From JAJEFO01 sp965209045 (lineage in GTDB: Bacteria > Pseudomonadota > Alphaproteobacteria > Rhodobacterales > Rhodobacteraceae), in the NCBI GenBank assembly GCA_965209045.1, contig CBDBPW010000003.1, positions 2,046,001-2,110,000 of the forward strand: DNA of 64,000 bases, read 5' to 3'. Positions 44,345-53,274 of this stretch are shown here, piece by piece. The position numbers were made by a program, and so were the translations under genes. The number at the start of each line of letters is the position of its first letter. The stretch's first letter is position 1. The notes below the pieces were generated by a model that was not told the DNA's origin, did not search any database, and was given only the letters and a program-made list of their open reading frames with translations.

Positions 44345-44425
44345 CGGAAACTCCCTCGGGCAAGTCGTGACGGACCGTTCAGGTCCGTCCGGTGTCCAAG
44401 TCAAATAGCAATCGGGGCGGATTCT

Positions 44426-45712
44426 TCAACGGGATTGCAGAAATTCGTCGAATTTGCCGCGACCCCTGGCCTTCGCGGTCCATGGGCCGGCAAGCCCTGC
44501 AACGGGGGCAGCCACAAGAGTTGCGCCCCGCCAGATCGCAGGCGACGCAAGCAGGCTTTGGCGCGGCATTCCGGTTTCGCGCCATGGAGTGTCCTTGACG
44601 GCCTCGCCTAGCGCACGCACCTCAAGCTCATCCGAATGCGGACCTTCCAGGATCCAGCGGCCGTCCCATGGCCGATCGGTTGGCCCGATCGCTTCCCTCA
44701 CCGCGTTGAATTCTCGCGAGATGCGCCATGAGCCCGGATCGTTGCGATGCTTGCGCTTGCTCGAAATCACGCAACCCGCAAGCGTGTGCCTGCCCTCGCC
44801 ATGCAGCGCATGATCCAGTTCCAGCATCGCGTCGGAACGTGGCGGATACTCGCCCCCGCCCACCCACGCCAGCGCATGGCGGCGGAGGCGGAACAGGATC
44901 TCGCGCGGAACGTGATGCCCCTGCCCGGATGCTTCCGCGGCAAGGATCACGTCGCCGTTCTCTTCCGATGCAATCCGCGCAGCCTCGCGGCGAACGTAGT
45001 GCTCCAGCGCTTCCCGTGCCGCGCTCATGTTCCTGGCGACTTCGGACAATGTGCCAGCATCGATGCCCAGCTTCGACAGAGCCTTCAATCTGTCCCGAAC
45101 CCGCGCCCGTTCGAATCTCGCATCGTCGTTGGATGGGTCCTCAATCCACGAAATGTCCCTGCGCATGAGATACTCCCGCCACTCCTCACGCCTGTGGTCA
45201 AGCATCGGGCGAATCCACGTCATGCCATGCCGCGAGAATCGGTGGTCCATCTCGGAGAGCCCGTCGACACCTGCCTTTCTCGCAAGCCGCATGAGAAATG
45301 TCTCCGCAACATCGTCACGTGTATGACCGAGGGCAACCTGGTCGACGCCTGAGCTGCGCGCCCAGTCGCTGATGAGACGATAGCGAGCCTCGCGCGCCTC
45401 GGCCTGGAGGTTTCCGGCCCCGCTCCAATTCCATGTCAGCACCGTGTGAGGAGTGCCGCGCTCGGCGCAGTGGCGGACAATTGCGTCAATCTCGCCAGAC
45501 GTCTCAGGACGGAGCCCGTGATCGACGGTTACGGCTTCAACCGGGAATCCCAGATCGCGACCGTGCCAGATCATCACGTCAAGACAGGCCATCGAGTCAC
45601 TGCCTCCGGACACGGCTACGCCCAGTCGCCGCGGCCGACCCCATGCGAAAGGCAGACCCGCCAAGTTCCTGATCAATTCGTCGAATAAGGCGGCTTCGCG
45701 AATCACGGACAC
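44426..45712 (-). CDS. tilS: tRNA(Ile)-lysidine synthase
   Basis: The 428-residue enzyme attaches lysine to C34 of tRNA-Ile so that AUA is read correctly. The ATP pyrophosphatase loop GVAVSGGSDSMACLDVM and downstream VDHGLRPETSGEID and ALGHTRDDVAETFLMRL are diagnostic. It overlaps cpoB by 10 bases and is part of the tol-pal to ftsH gene string. It is essential in most bacteria. Confidence 0.95.
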   Translation of the reverse strand: MSVIREAALFDELIRNLAGLPFAWGRPRRLGVAVSGGSDSMACLDVMIWHGRDLGFPVEAVTVDHGLRPETSGEIDAIVRHCAERGTPHTVLTWNWSGAGNLQAEAREARYRLISDWARSSGVDQVALGHTRDDVAETFLMRLARKAGVDGLSEMDHRFSRHGMTWIRPMLDHRREEWREYLMRRDISWIEDPSNDDARFERARVRDRLKALSKLGIDAGTLSEVARNMSAAREALEHYVRREAARIASEENGDVILAAEASGQGHHVPREILFRLRRHALAWVGGGEYPPRSDAMLELDHALHGEGRHTLAGCVISSKRKHRNDPGSWRISREFNAVREAIGPTDRPWDGRWILEGPHSDELEVRALGEAVKDTPWRETGMPRQSLLASPAIWRGATLVAAPVAGLAGPWTAKARGRGKFDEFLQSR

Positions 45713-46554
45713 GTCATGCCGGCCCGCGCTTCCTGCGCCTCGACGGAGGCGTCCGATTCAGGAAACCGGAGCGTGACTTCCGAGAGCGTGATGCAGGCCT
45801 CCTGCACCTGTCCCAGCACGTCGAGAGAGAGGCCGAGCTTCAGCAAGGCGACTGGTGCCGTCGGTCCGTCCGGCGTGCCCGAATAGCTCTCGAGGTAGGC
45901 ACGCGCGGCTTCGGATGTCATGTCCTGTTCCGACAAGGCTTCGCCACGCAGCAAATGCGCCACTCCCGCAAAGGGTCCGCCTTGATACTCCTCCGTGAAG
46001 GCGTGAAAGCGCTCGACCGCAGTCTCGAAGTCCCCCCGATCGAAACTGGCCTTGGCTTGATCGAAGTCCGCCCTTTCCTCGATTGCAAGCTCGACGCCGC
46101 CGGTGTCAATCATGTCGATCGAGAATCCGCTGTCGACCTGCGAGACGGTCGCGACCTCGGCCGGCTCGGCCTCTTCGGACAAGGTTCCGCCCAACGTCGT
46201 GGTCTCGCCCAGACTCGCAATGTCGCAATCCGATTCCAGCTCGCACATGCGGAATTCGAGGTCGCCGATCCGGTTCGTGCCGTCTGCAACGATCGACTGG
46301 ACGCGGTTCGCGAGCTGCTCGGACGCCGCAGTCAGACGCCGAACCTCCGCCTCCAGATCGTCGAGGCGTTCGAGAACGTTTGTGCTTTGGAGTCGCCCTT
46401 CAGGTGCTCCGGTGGTCGAAAGTTCGCGCTTCAGCCGCTGCATCTCGACAAAGAGCACGGTCAGTTCCTGCCGGATGTCGGCAAGTGTCCGTTCCCGATC
46501 CTGCGCAAGGGCAGGCGCGGCAAGAAGCAGGGCGGCGGCGAGCAAGGCGCGCAT
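45703..46554 (-). CDS. cpoB: Cell division coordinator CpoB (YbgF)
   Basis: The 283-residue periplasmic protein starts with a signal peptide (MRALLAAALLLAAPALA), then a coiled coil rich in Glu and Arg (VLERLDDLEAEVRRLTAASE), and ends with TPR-like repeats (FDQAKASFDRGDFETAVERF; VALLKLGLSLDVLGQVQEAC). CpoB links Tol-Pal constriction to PBP1B activity. It lies 13 bases after pal and overlaps tilS. Confidence 0.92.
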   Translation of the reverse strand: MRALLAAALLLAAPALAQDRERTLADIRQELTVLFVEMQRLKRELSTTGAPEGRLQSTNVLERLDDLEAEVRRLTAASEQLANRVQSIVADGTNRIGDLEFRMCELESDCDIASLGETTTLGGTLSEEAEPAEVATVSQVDSGFSIDMIDTGGVELAIEERADFDQAKASFDRGDFETAVERFHAFTEEYQGGPFAGVAHLLRGEALSEQDMTSEAARAYLESYSGTPDGPTAPVALLKLGLSLDVLGQVQEACITLSEVTLRFPESDASVEAQEARAGMTCP

Positions 46555-46567
46555 CAGGCGATCTCCT

Positions 46568-47071
46568 TCAGAGGCCGACTCCTGCGCTCAGCACGGTCAC
46601 TGCACGGCGGTTCTGCATGTAGCAGGACTCCTCCGAGCAAATTTCGATCGGGCGCTCCTTTCCGTAGCTGATGGTCTTCAGGCGCGACGGGTCGATGCCT
46701 TGCGAGATCAGGTAGTTTTGCACCGTTGATGCCCGCCGTGCGCCGAGGGCCAGGTTGTAAGCCTGGGTGCCCTGCTCGTCTGCATGACCTTCGATGAGGG
46801 CCGTGTAGTCGGCATTGAGCGTGAGCCACTCGGCCTGGCCGTCAAGCGTGGCACGTGCCGTCGGCGTGAGCGTGGACTGATCCACGGCAAAGAGGACGCG
46901 ATCACCGATGGTTGAACTGAAATAGGCGGCAGACCGGGGGTCATCGACCGAGCCAGGCAGCGCGGTTGCGTCAATTGCGCCTGGATCGGCGGTGCCCTGG
47001 CCGAAACGATCGGCCTGGCTGCAGGCACCGAGGGCCAAGAAGACGACAAGTAACGATCTGAAGAGCGGCAT
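46568..47071 (-). CDS. pal: Peptidoglycan-associated lipoprotein Pal
   Basis: The 167-residue outer-membrane lipoprotein has a signal ending in the lipobox LALGAC (Cys17) and an OmpA-like peptidoglycan-binding domain with YTALIEGHADEQGTQAYN and GARRASTVQNYL. It anchors the outer membrane to the wall during division. It would be lipidated by Lgt (28509-29396). It lies 138 bases after tolB. Confidence 0.96.
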   Translation of the reverse strand: MPLFRSLLVVFLALGACSQADRFGQGTADPGAIDATALPGSVDDPRSAAYFSSTIGDRVLFAVDQSTLTPTARATLDGQAEWLTLNADYTALIEGHADEQGTQAYNLALGARRASTVQNYLISQGIDPSRLKTISYGKERPIEICSEESCYMQNRRAVTVLSAGVGL

Positions 47072-47209
47072 TGGATCACCTGCGACTGTTTTCTGCTCCT
47101 TGCGTCATACATGACTCGTCGCCAAAGGCAACGGAAACAGGACGATTTCCGGCGTCCGCACGGCTGTTCAGTCCGGCGCCAACGGCCCGTGCGGGAGGTG
47201 CGGAGACCC

Positions 47210-48535
47210 TCAGGGAAGGAGCGGCGACCACGCCGGGTCGGATGCTGCCGTCCCAGTGGGGACCCGCCTGAGATTGCGTCCGGAAATGTCCACCGAAAAG
47301 AGCGCCGGCTTGCCTTCGGCCCCTGCGCTCTCGCGCGTGAACATCAACACGCGACCGTTCGGCGACCATGTCGGTCCCTCGTCAAGGAAAGATGCCGTGA
47401 GAAGCCTCTCAGCCGACCCGTCTGCACGCATCACGCCGATATGGAAGCGACCCGCGTTCTGCTTGGTGAACGCTATGAAGTCGCCCCTTGGCGACCAGAC
47501 CGGCGTGCCATAGCGCCCCGGCCCAAAGCTGATTCTCCGGGGCGTGCCGCCAGCGGCCGGCATCACGTAGAGTTGCTGGTTGCCGGACCTGTCGCTTTCG
47601 AAAACGATCTGGCGTCCGTCCGGCGAAAACGACGGAGCAGTCTCGATCGAAGGGGCCGATGTGAGCCGGTTGCGTCGCAGTGTCGCGACGTCAAGCGTGT
47701 AGATGTCGGTGTTTCCGCGGCGCGCCTCGGAATAGACCACTGTTCGACCGTCCGGCGCATACCGAGGTGCGAACGTCATGGATTCGGCGTCGATGGCCAG
47801 GGCCGTCTTCTCGACCCCGCCGACGGTGAGCTGATATATCTGCGGGAAGCCGGTCTCGTAGCTCGTGAACAGTATCCTGTCGCCCGTTGGCGAGAACCTG
47901 GGCGCAAGCACGATTGCCGATGCATCCGTCAGGTAGCGCACGTTTTCGCCGTCAAAGTCCATGATCGCGAGTCGTTTCTGGCGGTTGTCCTTGGGACCGG
48001 TCGCTTCCACGTAGACAACGCGACTGTCGAAATACCCGCCTTCGCCGGTAATCCGGGAGTAGACCTGATCCGCGATCTTGTGCGCGACGCGCCGCCAGCT
48101 TCCCGCAATGCCGGCGAACTGCAGGCCGTCGCCAAGCGGCGCGTCGGCAAAGACATCGAAAAGACGGAACTTGGCAAGAAGCCGCCCGTTGGAGGTGAGC
48201 GTGACGGAGCCAACGACCAGCGCTTCCACGTTGATCGCCTTCCAGTCCGGATACGCCACCGGAGCGTCAAAGTCTGCCACCTGGCTGACATAGGCCTGAC
48301 GCGGGATGTCGCGAAACAGGCCGGTTCCAACGAGATCGCGTGCCACCACTTCCGTGATCCTCGCCGCGTACTCCTCTGCAGCGGAGTTCTCGGCGAGAAA
48401 CGGCGCCACCGCGATCGCCACAGGCTCGATCACGCCCTTTGTGATTTCGATCCGCAAGGGTCCGGCGCGGTCCTGCGCCAGCGCCTGTGTCCCGAGCGCG
48501 GCGGCAAGGGCGAGGGAAAGAAGAATCTGCTTCAT
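47210..48535 (-). CDS. tolB: Tol-Pal system beta-propeller protein TolB
   Basis: The 441-residue periplasmic protein has a signal peptide (MKQILLSLALAAALGTQALA), a small N-terminal domain, and a six-bladed propeller with repeats such as APRFSPTGDRILFTSYETG, APSFSPDGRQIVFESDRSG and TPVWSPRGDFIAFTKQNAG. It passes between TolA and Pal. Its ATG overlaps the tolA stop by 4 bases. Confidence 0.97.
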   Translation of the reverse strand: MKQILLSLALAAALGTQALAQDRAGPLRIEITKGVIEPVAIAVAPFLAENSAAEEYAARITEVVARDLVGTGLFRDIPRQAYVSQVADFDAPVAYPDWKAINVEALVVGSVTLTSNGRLLAKFRLFDVFADAPLGDGLQFAGIAGSWRRVAHKIADQVYSRITGEGGYFDSRVVYVEATGPKDNRQKRLAIMDFDGENVRYLTDASAIVLAPRFSPTGDRILFTSYETGFPQIYQLTVGGVEKTALAIDAESMTFAPRYAPDGRTVVYSEARRGNTDIYTLDVATLRRNRLTSAPSIETAPSFSPDGRQIVFESDRSGNQQLYVMPAAGGTPRRISFGPGRYGTPVWSPRGDFIAFTKQNAGRFHIGVMRADGSAERLLTASFLDEGPTWSPNGRVLMFTRESAGAEGKPALFSVDISGRNLRRVPTGTAASDPAWSPLLP

Positions 48536-49683
48536 CGGAACTGCATCCCTACTTCACTAAAGGTTGCTACTACTTCGCGCCACTGGTCAAATTTCTCGGC
48601 CGGAAGCGGGTACCCATCCTCTTTCATGCCACAGCGAATGATGGCGCGTCGAGCGGCCCCGAACGCCCGGTCCGCATCCGCCTCGCTGCCGCCGCGGAAT
48701 TCGACCATTCGGATCGAGTCCGCAACGGGCACGCCGGTCCGTTGCATGTCAAAGGCCACGACAACCGTCGTCGCGCGCGCACTGGCCGACAGGCTTCCAA
48801 CATTCCAGCACTCTCCGACTGCAAGGCCGAATGCCTCCCTTTCGCCGCCTGTCAGGGGCGGGCCGCGCGGCGCCACCTGTCGGGACTCCGCGTCTGCGTC
48901 GGCAAGTGCGGCCACCTGTTGGGACTCCGTGTCCGCGTCGGCAAGTGCGGCCACTTGCTCGGGCACTGGCGGGGTGTCATCCGGCACGTCCGGTGCGGGA
49001 CTCGGAGGGCGCGATGGCCGTGGCCGTGGTCGCATGGAACTGACGACCGCATTGGTCTCCTCCTCTTCGGCCTCGGTAACAATGCGGTCGCTGGCCTCCT
49101 GCGGCGCCCGCGGAGCGTCTTCCTCCACGACCGGGTCCGGCGGTGCCTCGGGGTCGGGAACGGTTGCCTCGATCAGGTCTGCCCCGGTTTCCGCTTCGGG
49201 CGGCGGCGCCAATTGCGGCACTGGCGCGACACGGGGAGCCGGCGCGGCAACCTGGTCAGGCTGGGCGCTCGAGCCGTCGATGTCTGAAGGCAGAAGGAGC
49301 GCCGTCGGCGCGCTGTCATCGATCTCCACACCCAAGGCAGGCTGTTCGATTTCAAACTCCTGCACGTCTGGACTCTCAGGAGCCGCCACAAGGCTGGGCA
49401 TTGCCAGTTCCGTCGCCGCAACGGCCATCGGTGACCGTGGGGCCTCGCCCTCTTCGGGCGCATTCACCTCAGGCGCGTCGGTCTGCGTTTGCGGCGCAGC
49501 CCCGGGGGGCACCAGCGACGCGAATTCCTGTTCGGACAGGATTGCTACTTCCGACAAGATCACGACCTCGGATGGGCGGTCGCTGGCAAGAGGTCCGGCA
49601 AGAAACACCGCCAGGATGAATGCGATGTGGCCCGCACCCGAAATGAACCAGCTCCAGCGCAATCCTTCCTCACCCGCCTCCAA
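48532..49683 (-). CDS. tolA: Cell envelope integrity protein TolA-like
   Basis: The 383-residue protein has one N-terminal membrane segment (WSWFISGAGHIAFILAVFLA), a long Pro/Ala/Glu-rich periplasmic linker and a C-terminal domain with AFGLAVGECWNVGSLSASA. Unlike the helical Lys/Ala-rich linker of enterobacterial TolA, this one is acidic and Pro-rich and contains two 13-residue tandem repeats. Family assignment relies on topology and its place between tolR and tolB. It overlaps both neighbours. Confidence 0.88.
   Translation of the reverse strand: MEAGEEGLRWSWFISGAGHIAFILAVFLAGPLASDRPSEVVILSEVAILSEQEFASLVPPGAAPQTQTDAPEVNAPEEGEAPRSPMAVAATELAMPSLVAAPESPDVQEFEIEQPALGVEIDDSAPTALLLPSDIDGSSAQPDQVAAPAPRVAPVPQLAPPPEAETGADLIEATVPDPEAPPDPVVEEDAPRAPQEASDRIVTEAEEEETNAVVSSMRPRPRPSRPPSPAPDVPDDTPPVPEQVAALADADTESQQVAALADADAESRQVAPRGPPLTGGEREAFGLAVGECWNVGSLSASARATTVVVAFDMQRTGVPVADSIRMVEFRGGSEADADRAFGAARRAIIRCGMKEDGYPLPAEKFDQWREVVATFSEVGMQFR
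48874..48951. repeat. Two tandem 39-bp repeats in tolA
   Basis: Units at 48874-48912 and 48913-48951 differ at a few positions and encode QVAALADADAESR and QVAALADADTESQ. A partial third unit follows. Unit number may vary between strains. Confidence 0.85.
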
Positions 49684-50131
49684 GCCTTGGCCCGCCCAAA
49701 TCGGTCACGAGCCCGATATCCGTGATGCCTGCCGCATTGAGGGCGCCCATGACCTGCACGACGCGCGCGTACGGGATCGCGCCGTCTGCCCGGATGAAGA
49801 CCCGCCTCGATGCCCGTTCGCCCAGGACGGCGCGCAGGCGTGGCACGATCTCCTCGACAGCCACTTCCGTCGTCTGGATCATCGTGACCCCATCCGCCGT
49901 CAACGTGACGGTCAGCGGCTCCTCCTGCCCGCTTGCGAGCGCCTGTGCCGCGGTCCGCGGCAGCTCGACGGGAACGCCAACCGTCTGCAGCGGGGCAGCG
50001 ACCATGAATATGATCAGCAGCACCAGCATCACGTCCACGAAGGGAGTGACGTTGATCTCGGACATTGGCCTTGCGCGACGCCGTCGGCGCCGCTTGCCGG
50101 TCCGTTCGACCTGAACCACTTCCGCACCCAT
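49670..50131 (-). CDS. tolR: Tol-Pal system protein TolR
   Basis: The 153-residue inner-membrane protein has one membrane segment with a conserved Asp (NVTPFVDVMLVLLIIFMVAA) that forms part of the proton channel with TolQ, and a periplasmic ExbD-like domain. Its ATG overlaps the tolQ stop by one base (TGATG), so translation is coupled. It overlaps tolA by 14 bases. Confidence 0.95.
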   Translation of the reverse strand: MGAEVVQVERTGKRRRRRRARPMSEINVTPFVDVMLVLLIIFMVAAPLQTVGVPVELPRTAAQALASGQEEPLTVTLTADGVTMIQTTEVAVEEIVPRLRAVLGERASRRVFIRADGAIPYARVVQVMGALNAAGITDIGLVTDLGGPRLGGG

Positions 50132-50829
50132 CAGTTTTGATCCAGCTGGCGTGACAGTATGGTCGAAAATTCGTCGGCAAAGCTCTCGTAGCCCGCGATG
50201 ATGCGACCGCTGTCCGCGGAAAGCTTGTTGTAGAAGATCACCGCCGGAATCGCTGCAAGAAGGCCCAGGCCGGTGGCAAGAAGCGCCTCGGCGATTCCAG
50301 GCGCGACTACCGCAAGGTTCGTGCTCTGTTGCTGCCCGATCTCGATGAAGGCCGACATGATGCCCCAGACCGTGCCGAACAGCCCGACGAACGGGGCGGT
50401 CGAGCCTATTGTTGCCAGCAGCGGCAGGCCTTTCTGCAACTCCTCAGCCTCTTTCTGGATCGCCACGTCCATTGAACGGTCGATCCGCGCATGTGCGCCG
50501 CCTATTGCCGCACCGTCAGCCTTGTGTGAACGCCTCCACTCGGTCATTCCAGCGACAAAGACACGTTCGGTACGCCCCGACGGAATGGGCCCCAACGCGT
50601 CGTAGAGCGTGTCCAGCGGCTCGCCCGACCAGAAAGACGCCTCAAACCTCTGCGTTTCGCGCCGTGCGCGCCAATACTGGCCGTGCTTGTTGATGATGAC
50701 GGCCCAGCACCAGAAAGAGGCCAGAACAAGCACTACCATCACCACCTTGACGACGATTGTGGCACGCGCGAACAGCGCCCACATGGAGAATTCCATCTCC
50801 TGCACCAACGCAAGGGTTTCCGTTTCCAT
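50131..50829 (-). CDS. tolQ: Tol-Pal system protein TolQ
   Basis: The 232-residue proton-channel subunit has three membrane segments: VVKVVMVVLVLASFWCW, LATIGSTAPFVGLFGTVWG and ALLATGLGLLAAIPAVIFYN, typical of the MotA/TolQ/ExbB family. With TolR it powers TolA. The ybgC gene lies 115 bases upstream on the same strand. Confidence 0.96.
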   Translation of the reverse strand: METETLALVQEMEFSMWALFARATIVVKVVMVVLVLASFWCWAVIINKHGQYWRARRETQRFEASFWSGEPLDTLYDALGPIPSGRTERVFVAGMTEWRRSHKADGAAIGGAHARIDRSMDVAIQKEAEELQKGLPLLATIGSTAPFVGLFGTVWGIMSAFIEIGQQQSTNLAVVAPGIAEALLATGLGLLAAIPAVIFYNKLSADSGRIIAGYESFADEFSTILSRQLDQN

Positions 50830-50944
50830 TGATCGACTCTCTTGCTGCCCTGTCCCGATATTTCGGGTTCCTCATGCAGCCGGACAATAGCTCAAGGTCA
50901 GGAAAATTGGAATAAGCCGGGGCCAAACCAAGGATTCGGCCACA

Positions 50945-51337
50945 TCAAGATTCAAGGCGTTGGCGAACTTCCGCCGGAAACCTGACCGCTCTTCCGCCTT
51001 CGGCAAGGGCGACGAGCGTGACCTTGGCGACAAACAGCGCTTCTCCGTCCCTCAACACGCTCTGGACCAACCCAATTCGCGCACCCGAATGCGACGACAG
51101 GCGGGTCTCGACGACGAGGTCATCGTTGAAGCGCGCCGGCGCCAGGTAGTCGGCCTCGACGCGGCGCACCGCGAACACGATGCCGTGCCCTTCCTTCAAT
51201 TTCGCTTGGTCAACACCTCTCTCTCGCACCCACTCGGTCCGGGCTCGCTCGATGAACTTCAGGTAGTTGGCATAGTAGACGATGCCTGCGAGATCAGTGT
51301 CCTCGTAGTAGACGCGGATCTTGAAACAATGGGTCAT
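50945..51337 (-). CDS. ybgC: Tol-Pal-associated acyl-CoA thioesterase YbgC
   Basis: The 130-residue hotdog-fold protein carries the family signature YYEDTDLAGIVYYANYLKF with the catalytic Asp, followed by ERARTEWVRERG. It hydrolyses acyl-CoA or acyl-ACP and is regularly the first gene of tol-pal operons, as here. The promoter should lie in the gap just upstream. Confidence 0.94.
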   Translation of the reverse strand: MTHCFKIRVYYEDTDLAGIVYYANYLKFIERARTEWVRERGVDQAKLKEGHGIVFAVRRVEADYLAPARFNDDLVVETRLSSHSGARIGLVQSVLRDGEALFVAKVTLVALAEGGRAVRFPAEVRQRLES

Positions 51338-51730
51338 GCAACTCCTTCACTTCGCGCGGATCCTGATGGTCCACGTTCAGGCTCCTCGCAATCCGCTCTC
51401 CAAAACCGAGGCTTGCCCGCGCTGCCGCTGCCAGGAGTTGACTCCTGGCGACGACGGTTCCGGCAAAGGAATGAACCGGAGCGGCAACGGGAGGCAAGGG
51501 CCGTCACTTCCATAAGACTCTGCGGCAATCCTATCCACGACCGCCTCCTGGCCCATTTCTGGTGCTTGATGCACTTGAGGGGTGCCGCGCCCGGCTCGGT
51601 TGCAGCATTCAGGCAACGCGAGGGTCCGGCCAGAACGCTTGAGGTCTCCCGTTCAAGCGCAAGGATGGTGTGGACTGGCACGTCGGCTCATCCCCGCCTG
51701 CATGGGGAACGATCAACAGAGGCGGTTGCA
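51338..51730. other. Intergenic region between ybgC and the DUF3500 gene
   Basis: About 390 bases without a supported gene; frames present have no domain. It should contain the promoter of the ybgC-tol operon and the 3' end of the DUF3500 transcript. It contains the CRISPR-repeat-like hairpin described at 51684-51710. Confidence 0.45.
51684..51710. repeat. Solitary sequence resembling a type I-E CRISPR repeat
   Basis: The sequence contains catccccgcctgcatgggga, close to the consensus form of type I-E repeats (cggttcatccccgc...ggggaacac). There is no second copy 61 bases to either side, so this is not an array. It lies about 20 bases past the DUF3500 stop and could instead be a short terminator hairpin (cccc/gggg). 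Confidence 0.4.
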
Positions 51731-52837
51731 TCATTCCGCTCCGATCCATGCCATGCCGTAGTCGTTCTTCAGGTCGCGATACATGCTGTGGGCGTGCCCT
51801 TGCACCTGCGCTTCGGCCAACGTGTCCTGGGGTGCATACTCGATGACCGTCGAAGGCGCTGAAATCCTGAAGTAGGCGAATCCCGGCGCGTCCCGCGGCC
51901 CCCACCAGCCGAACCAGGTGTCGTCGAACTCGGCCATGACCGTTTCCATCTTGGCCGCGCGGTCGTCGTCGTTGATGAAGCCGAGGCGCGTCCGGACCAG
52001 CGCGACCAGCAGTTTCCTCTGCGCCTCTGACAGGTCGCCGCCCTTGACGCCTTCGCGCGCGACCGTGGCGCCGTACTCGCCCGGGCCCAGCAGAAGGTCG
52101 ATGGCCTTGTCGCTGCGGACGGCCCGTGCCCTTTGGTCTTCGTCCAGGCTCTCGAGCAAGGCCTGCGCGGCGTTGACTTCATCCTCCACGATGAACGTTC
52201 GCCTGCCCTCGTGGTCGACGTGGAGCGGCTGCCCCCCTGTCAGCATCGGCGAGAATGTCACGTCAGCCCCGTAGACCGTCACGTTGATGGCAAGGTGGTG
52301 TCCGCCGAACTGGAACATCCAGGGCCGGGTCGGGGAAGGCTTTCCCAGGATGGCGACGTAATAGTGATCGACGCCGTACTTGTTGAACCAGTGGTCCGTC
52401 GGAAAGGTCCGCTCCGCGGCCAGCTGCCATTTGAGGTTCCGGATGCCGGACGGGCTCATGATCTCGGCCAGCAGCGCGTCCAGCAAGGCGCGTTGCCCTT
52501 TGCCGAGTTCCCCCAGCTTCAACCCGCCGCGCGGGATCATGCCTTCGGGGAAGTTGGACCAGTTGGAGCGCTGCGCGTTGTCGGTGAACGCGTAGGTCGC
52601 CTTGCCGCGTTGCCCCGCATCCAGCGCCTCGATGAAAGCCCTGGCCGCCGCGGTGATCGCTTCCGTCCTGGCGTCGGTTGTCCGGGGCGGGAAATCGTCG
52701 CGAAGCCGTGCCTCGATCGGGGCGGTGTTCACGCCGAAGGCGATGCCTGTCGCCAACCGGGGTTGCGTGAACACGAATGCCATGAAGGCGATCAGGACGA
52801 CCGTCAACGATCCCAAGGCCCAAAGGGCAGTTTTCAT
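51731..52837 (-). CDS. DUF3500 domain-containing protein
   Basis: The product is about 368 residues from the ATG at 52837, which has AGGAGG 7 bases upstream. It begins with a signal-anchor segment (MKTALWALGSLTVVLIAFMA), so it is exported or membrane-tethered. Family features include WSNFPEGMIPRGGLKLGEL, YYVAILGKPSPTRPWMFQFG and GGHHLAINVTV, then TFSPMLTGGQPLHVD. The function of DUF3500 is unknown; the His-rich centre could bind metal. It stands alone between the tol operon and ruvB. Confidence 0.82.
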   Translation of the reverse strand: MKTALWALGSLTVVLIAFMAFVFTQPRLATGIAFGVNTAPIEARLRDDFPPRTTDARTEAITAAARAFIEALDAGQRGKATYAFTDNAQRSNWSNFPEGMIPRGGLKLGELGKGQRALLDALLAEIMSPSGIRNLKWQLAAERTFPTDHWFNKYGVDHYYVAILGKPSPTRPWMFQFGGHHLAINVTVYGADVTFSPMLTGGQPLHVDHEGRRTFIVEDEVNAAQALLESLDEDQRARAVRSDKAIDLLLGPGEYGATVAREGVKGGDLSEAQRKLLVALVRTRLGFINDDDRAAKMETVMAEFDDTWFGWWGPRDAPGFAYFRISAPSTVIEYAPQDTLAEAQVQGHAHSMYRDLKNDYGMAWIGAE

Positions 52838-53274
52838 GTGCGCCTCCTGAAGCAAGGGAATTGCACGCGGCATGGCCGCGGCCGGAGAATGCCGACCTGC
52901 CCTTCAAGGCACTGTCATCCGTCGCGTTGAACAGGTCAACCCGAAGTCCTCCATGACGAATTTGATCGACCTCCGTCCATGCCCCGCTCACGTCTCCGGT
53001 TCTTGCCGCTACGGTCTCTACGCACGGAAGCCCGTGAACAACTGAATGTCCGGCACCATGGCCGCAGGGTGCCTCTGAACAGAAACGTGGACCGCATAAG
53101 GAGCAATCCGGCAAGCCGGCCCTTGGCTATCGTCGCTGATCAGTACGTGGTTGACCTGGAATCACGCAAGGACCGCCCGAATGGGCCGGTTTCGCAGGAG
53201 GTGGCAGAAATGCCTGGTCACCCCCAATTTGGGGCCGCAGCGCTTCCGGGACCGCAACGCATGGCGCGCAGATC
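52838..53274. other. Intergenic region between ruvB and the DUF3500 gene
   Basis: About 440 bases on the minus-strand side of ruvB, containing the DUF3500 promoter. No coding sequence, RNA gene or strong hairpin was recognised. Confidence 0.45.

Noticed and set aside
47111..50140. Plus-strand frame of 1009 codons antisense to tolB, tolA and tolR
   Set aside because: Three well-supported minus-strand genes cover it, and its composition is that of an antisense frame.
51600..51730. A CRISPR array
   Set aside because: Only one repeat-like unit is present, with no second copy at repeat-plus-spacer distance and no cas genes in the window.
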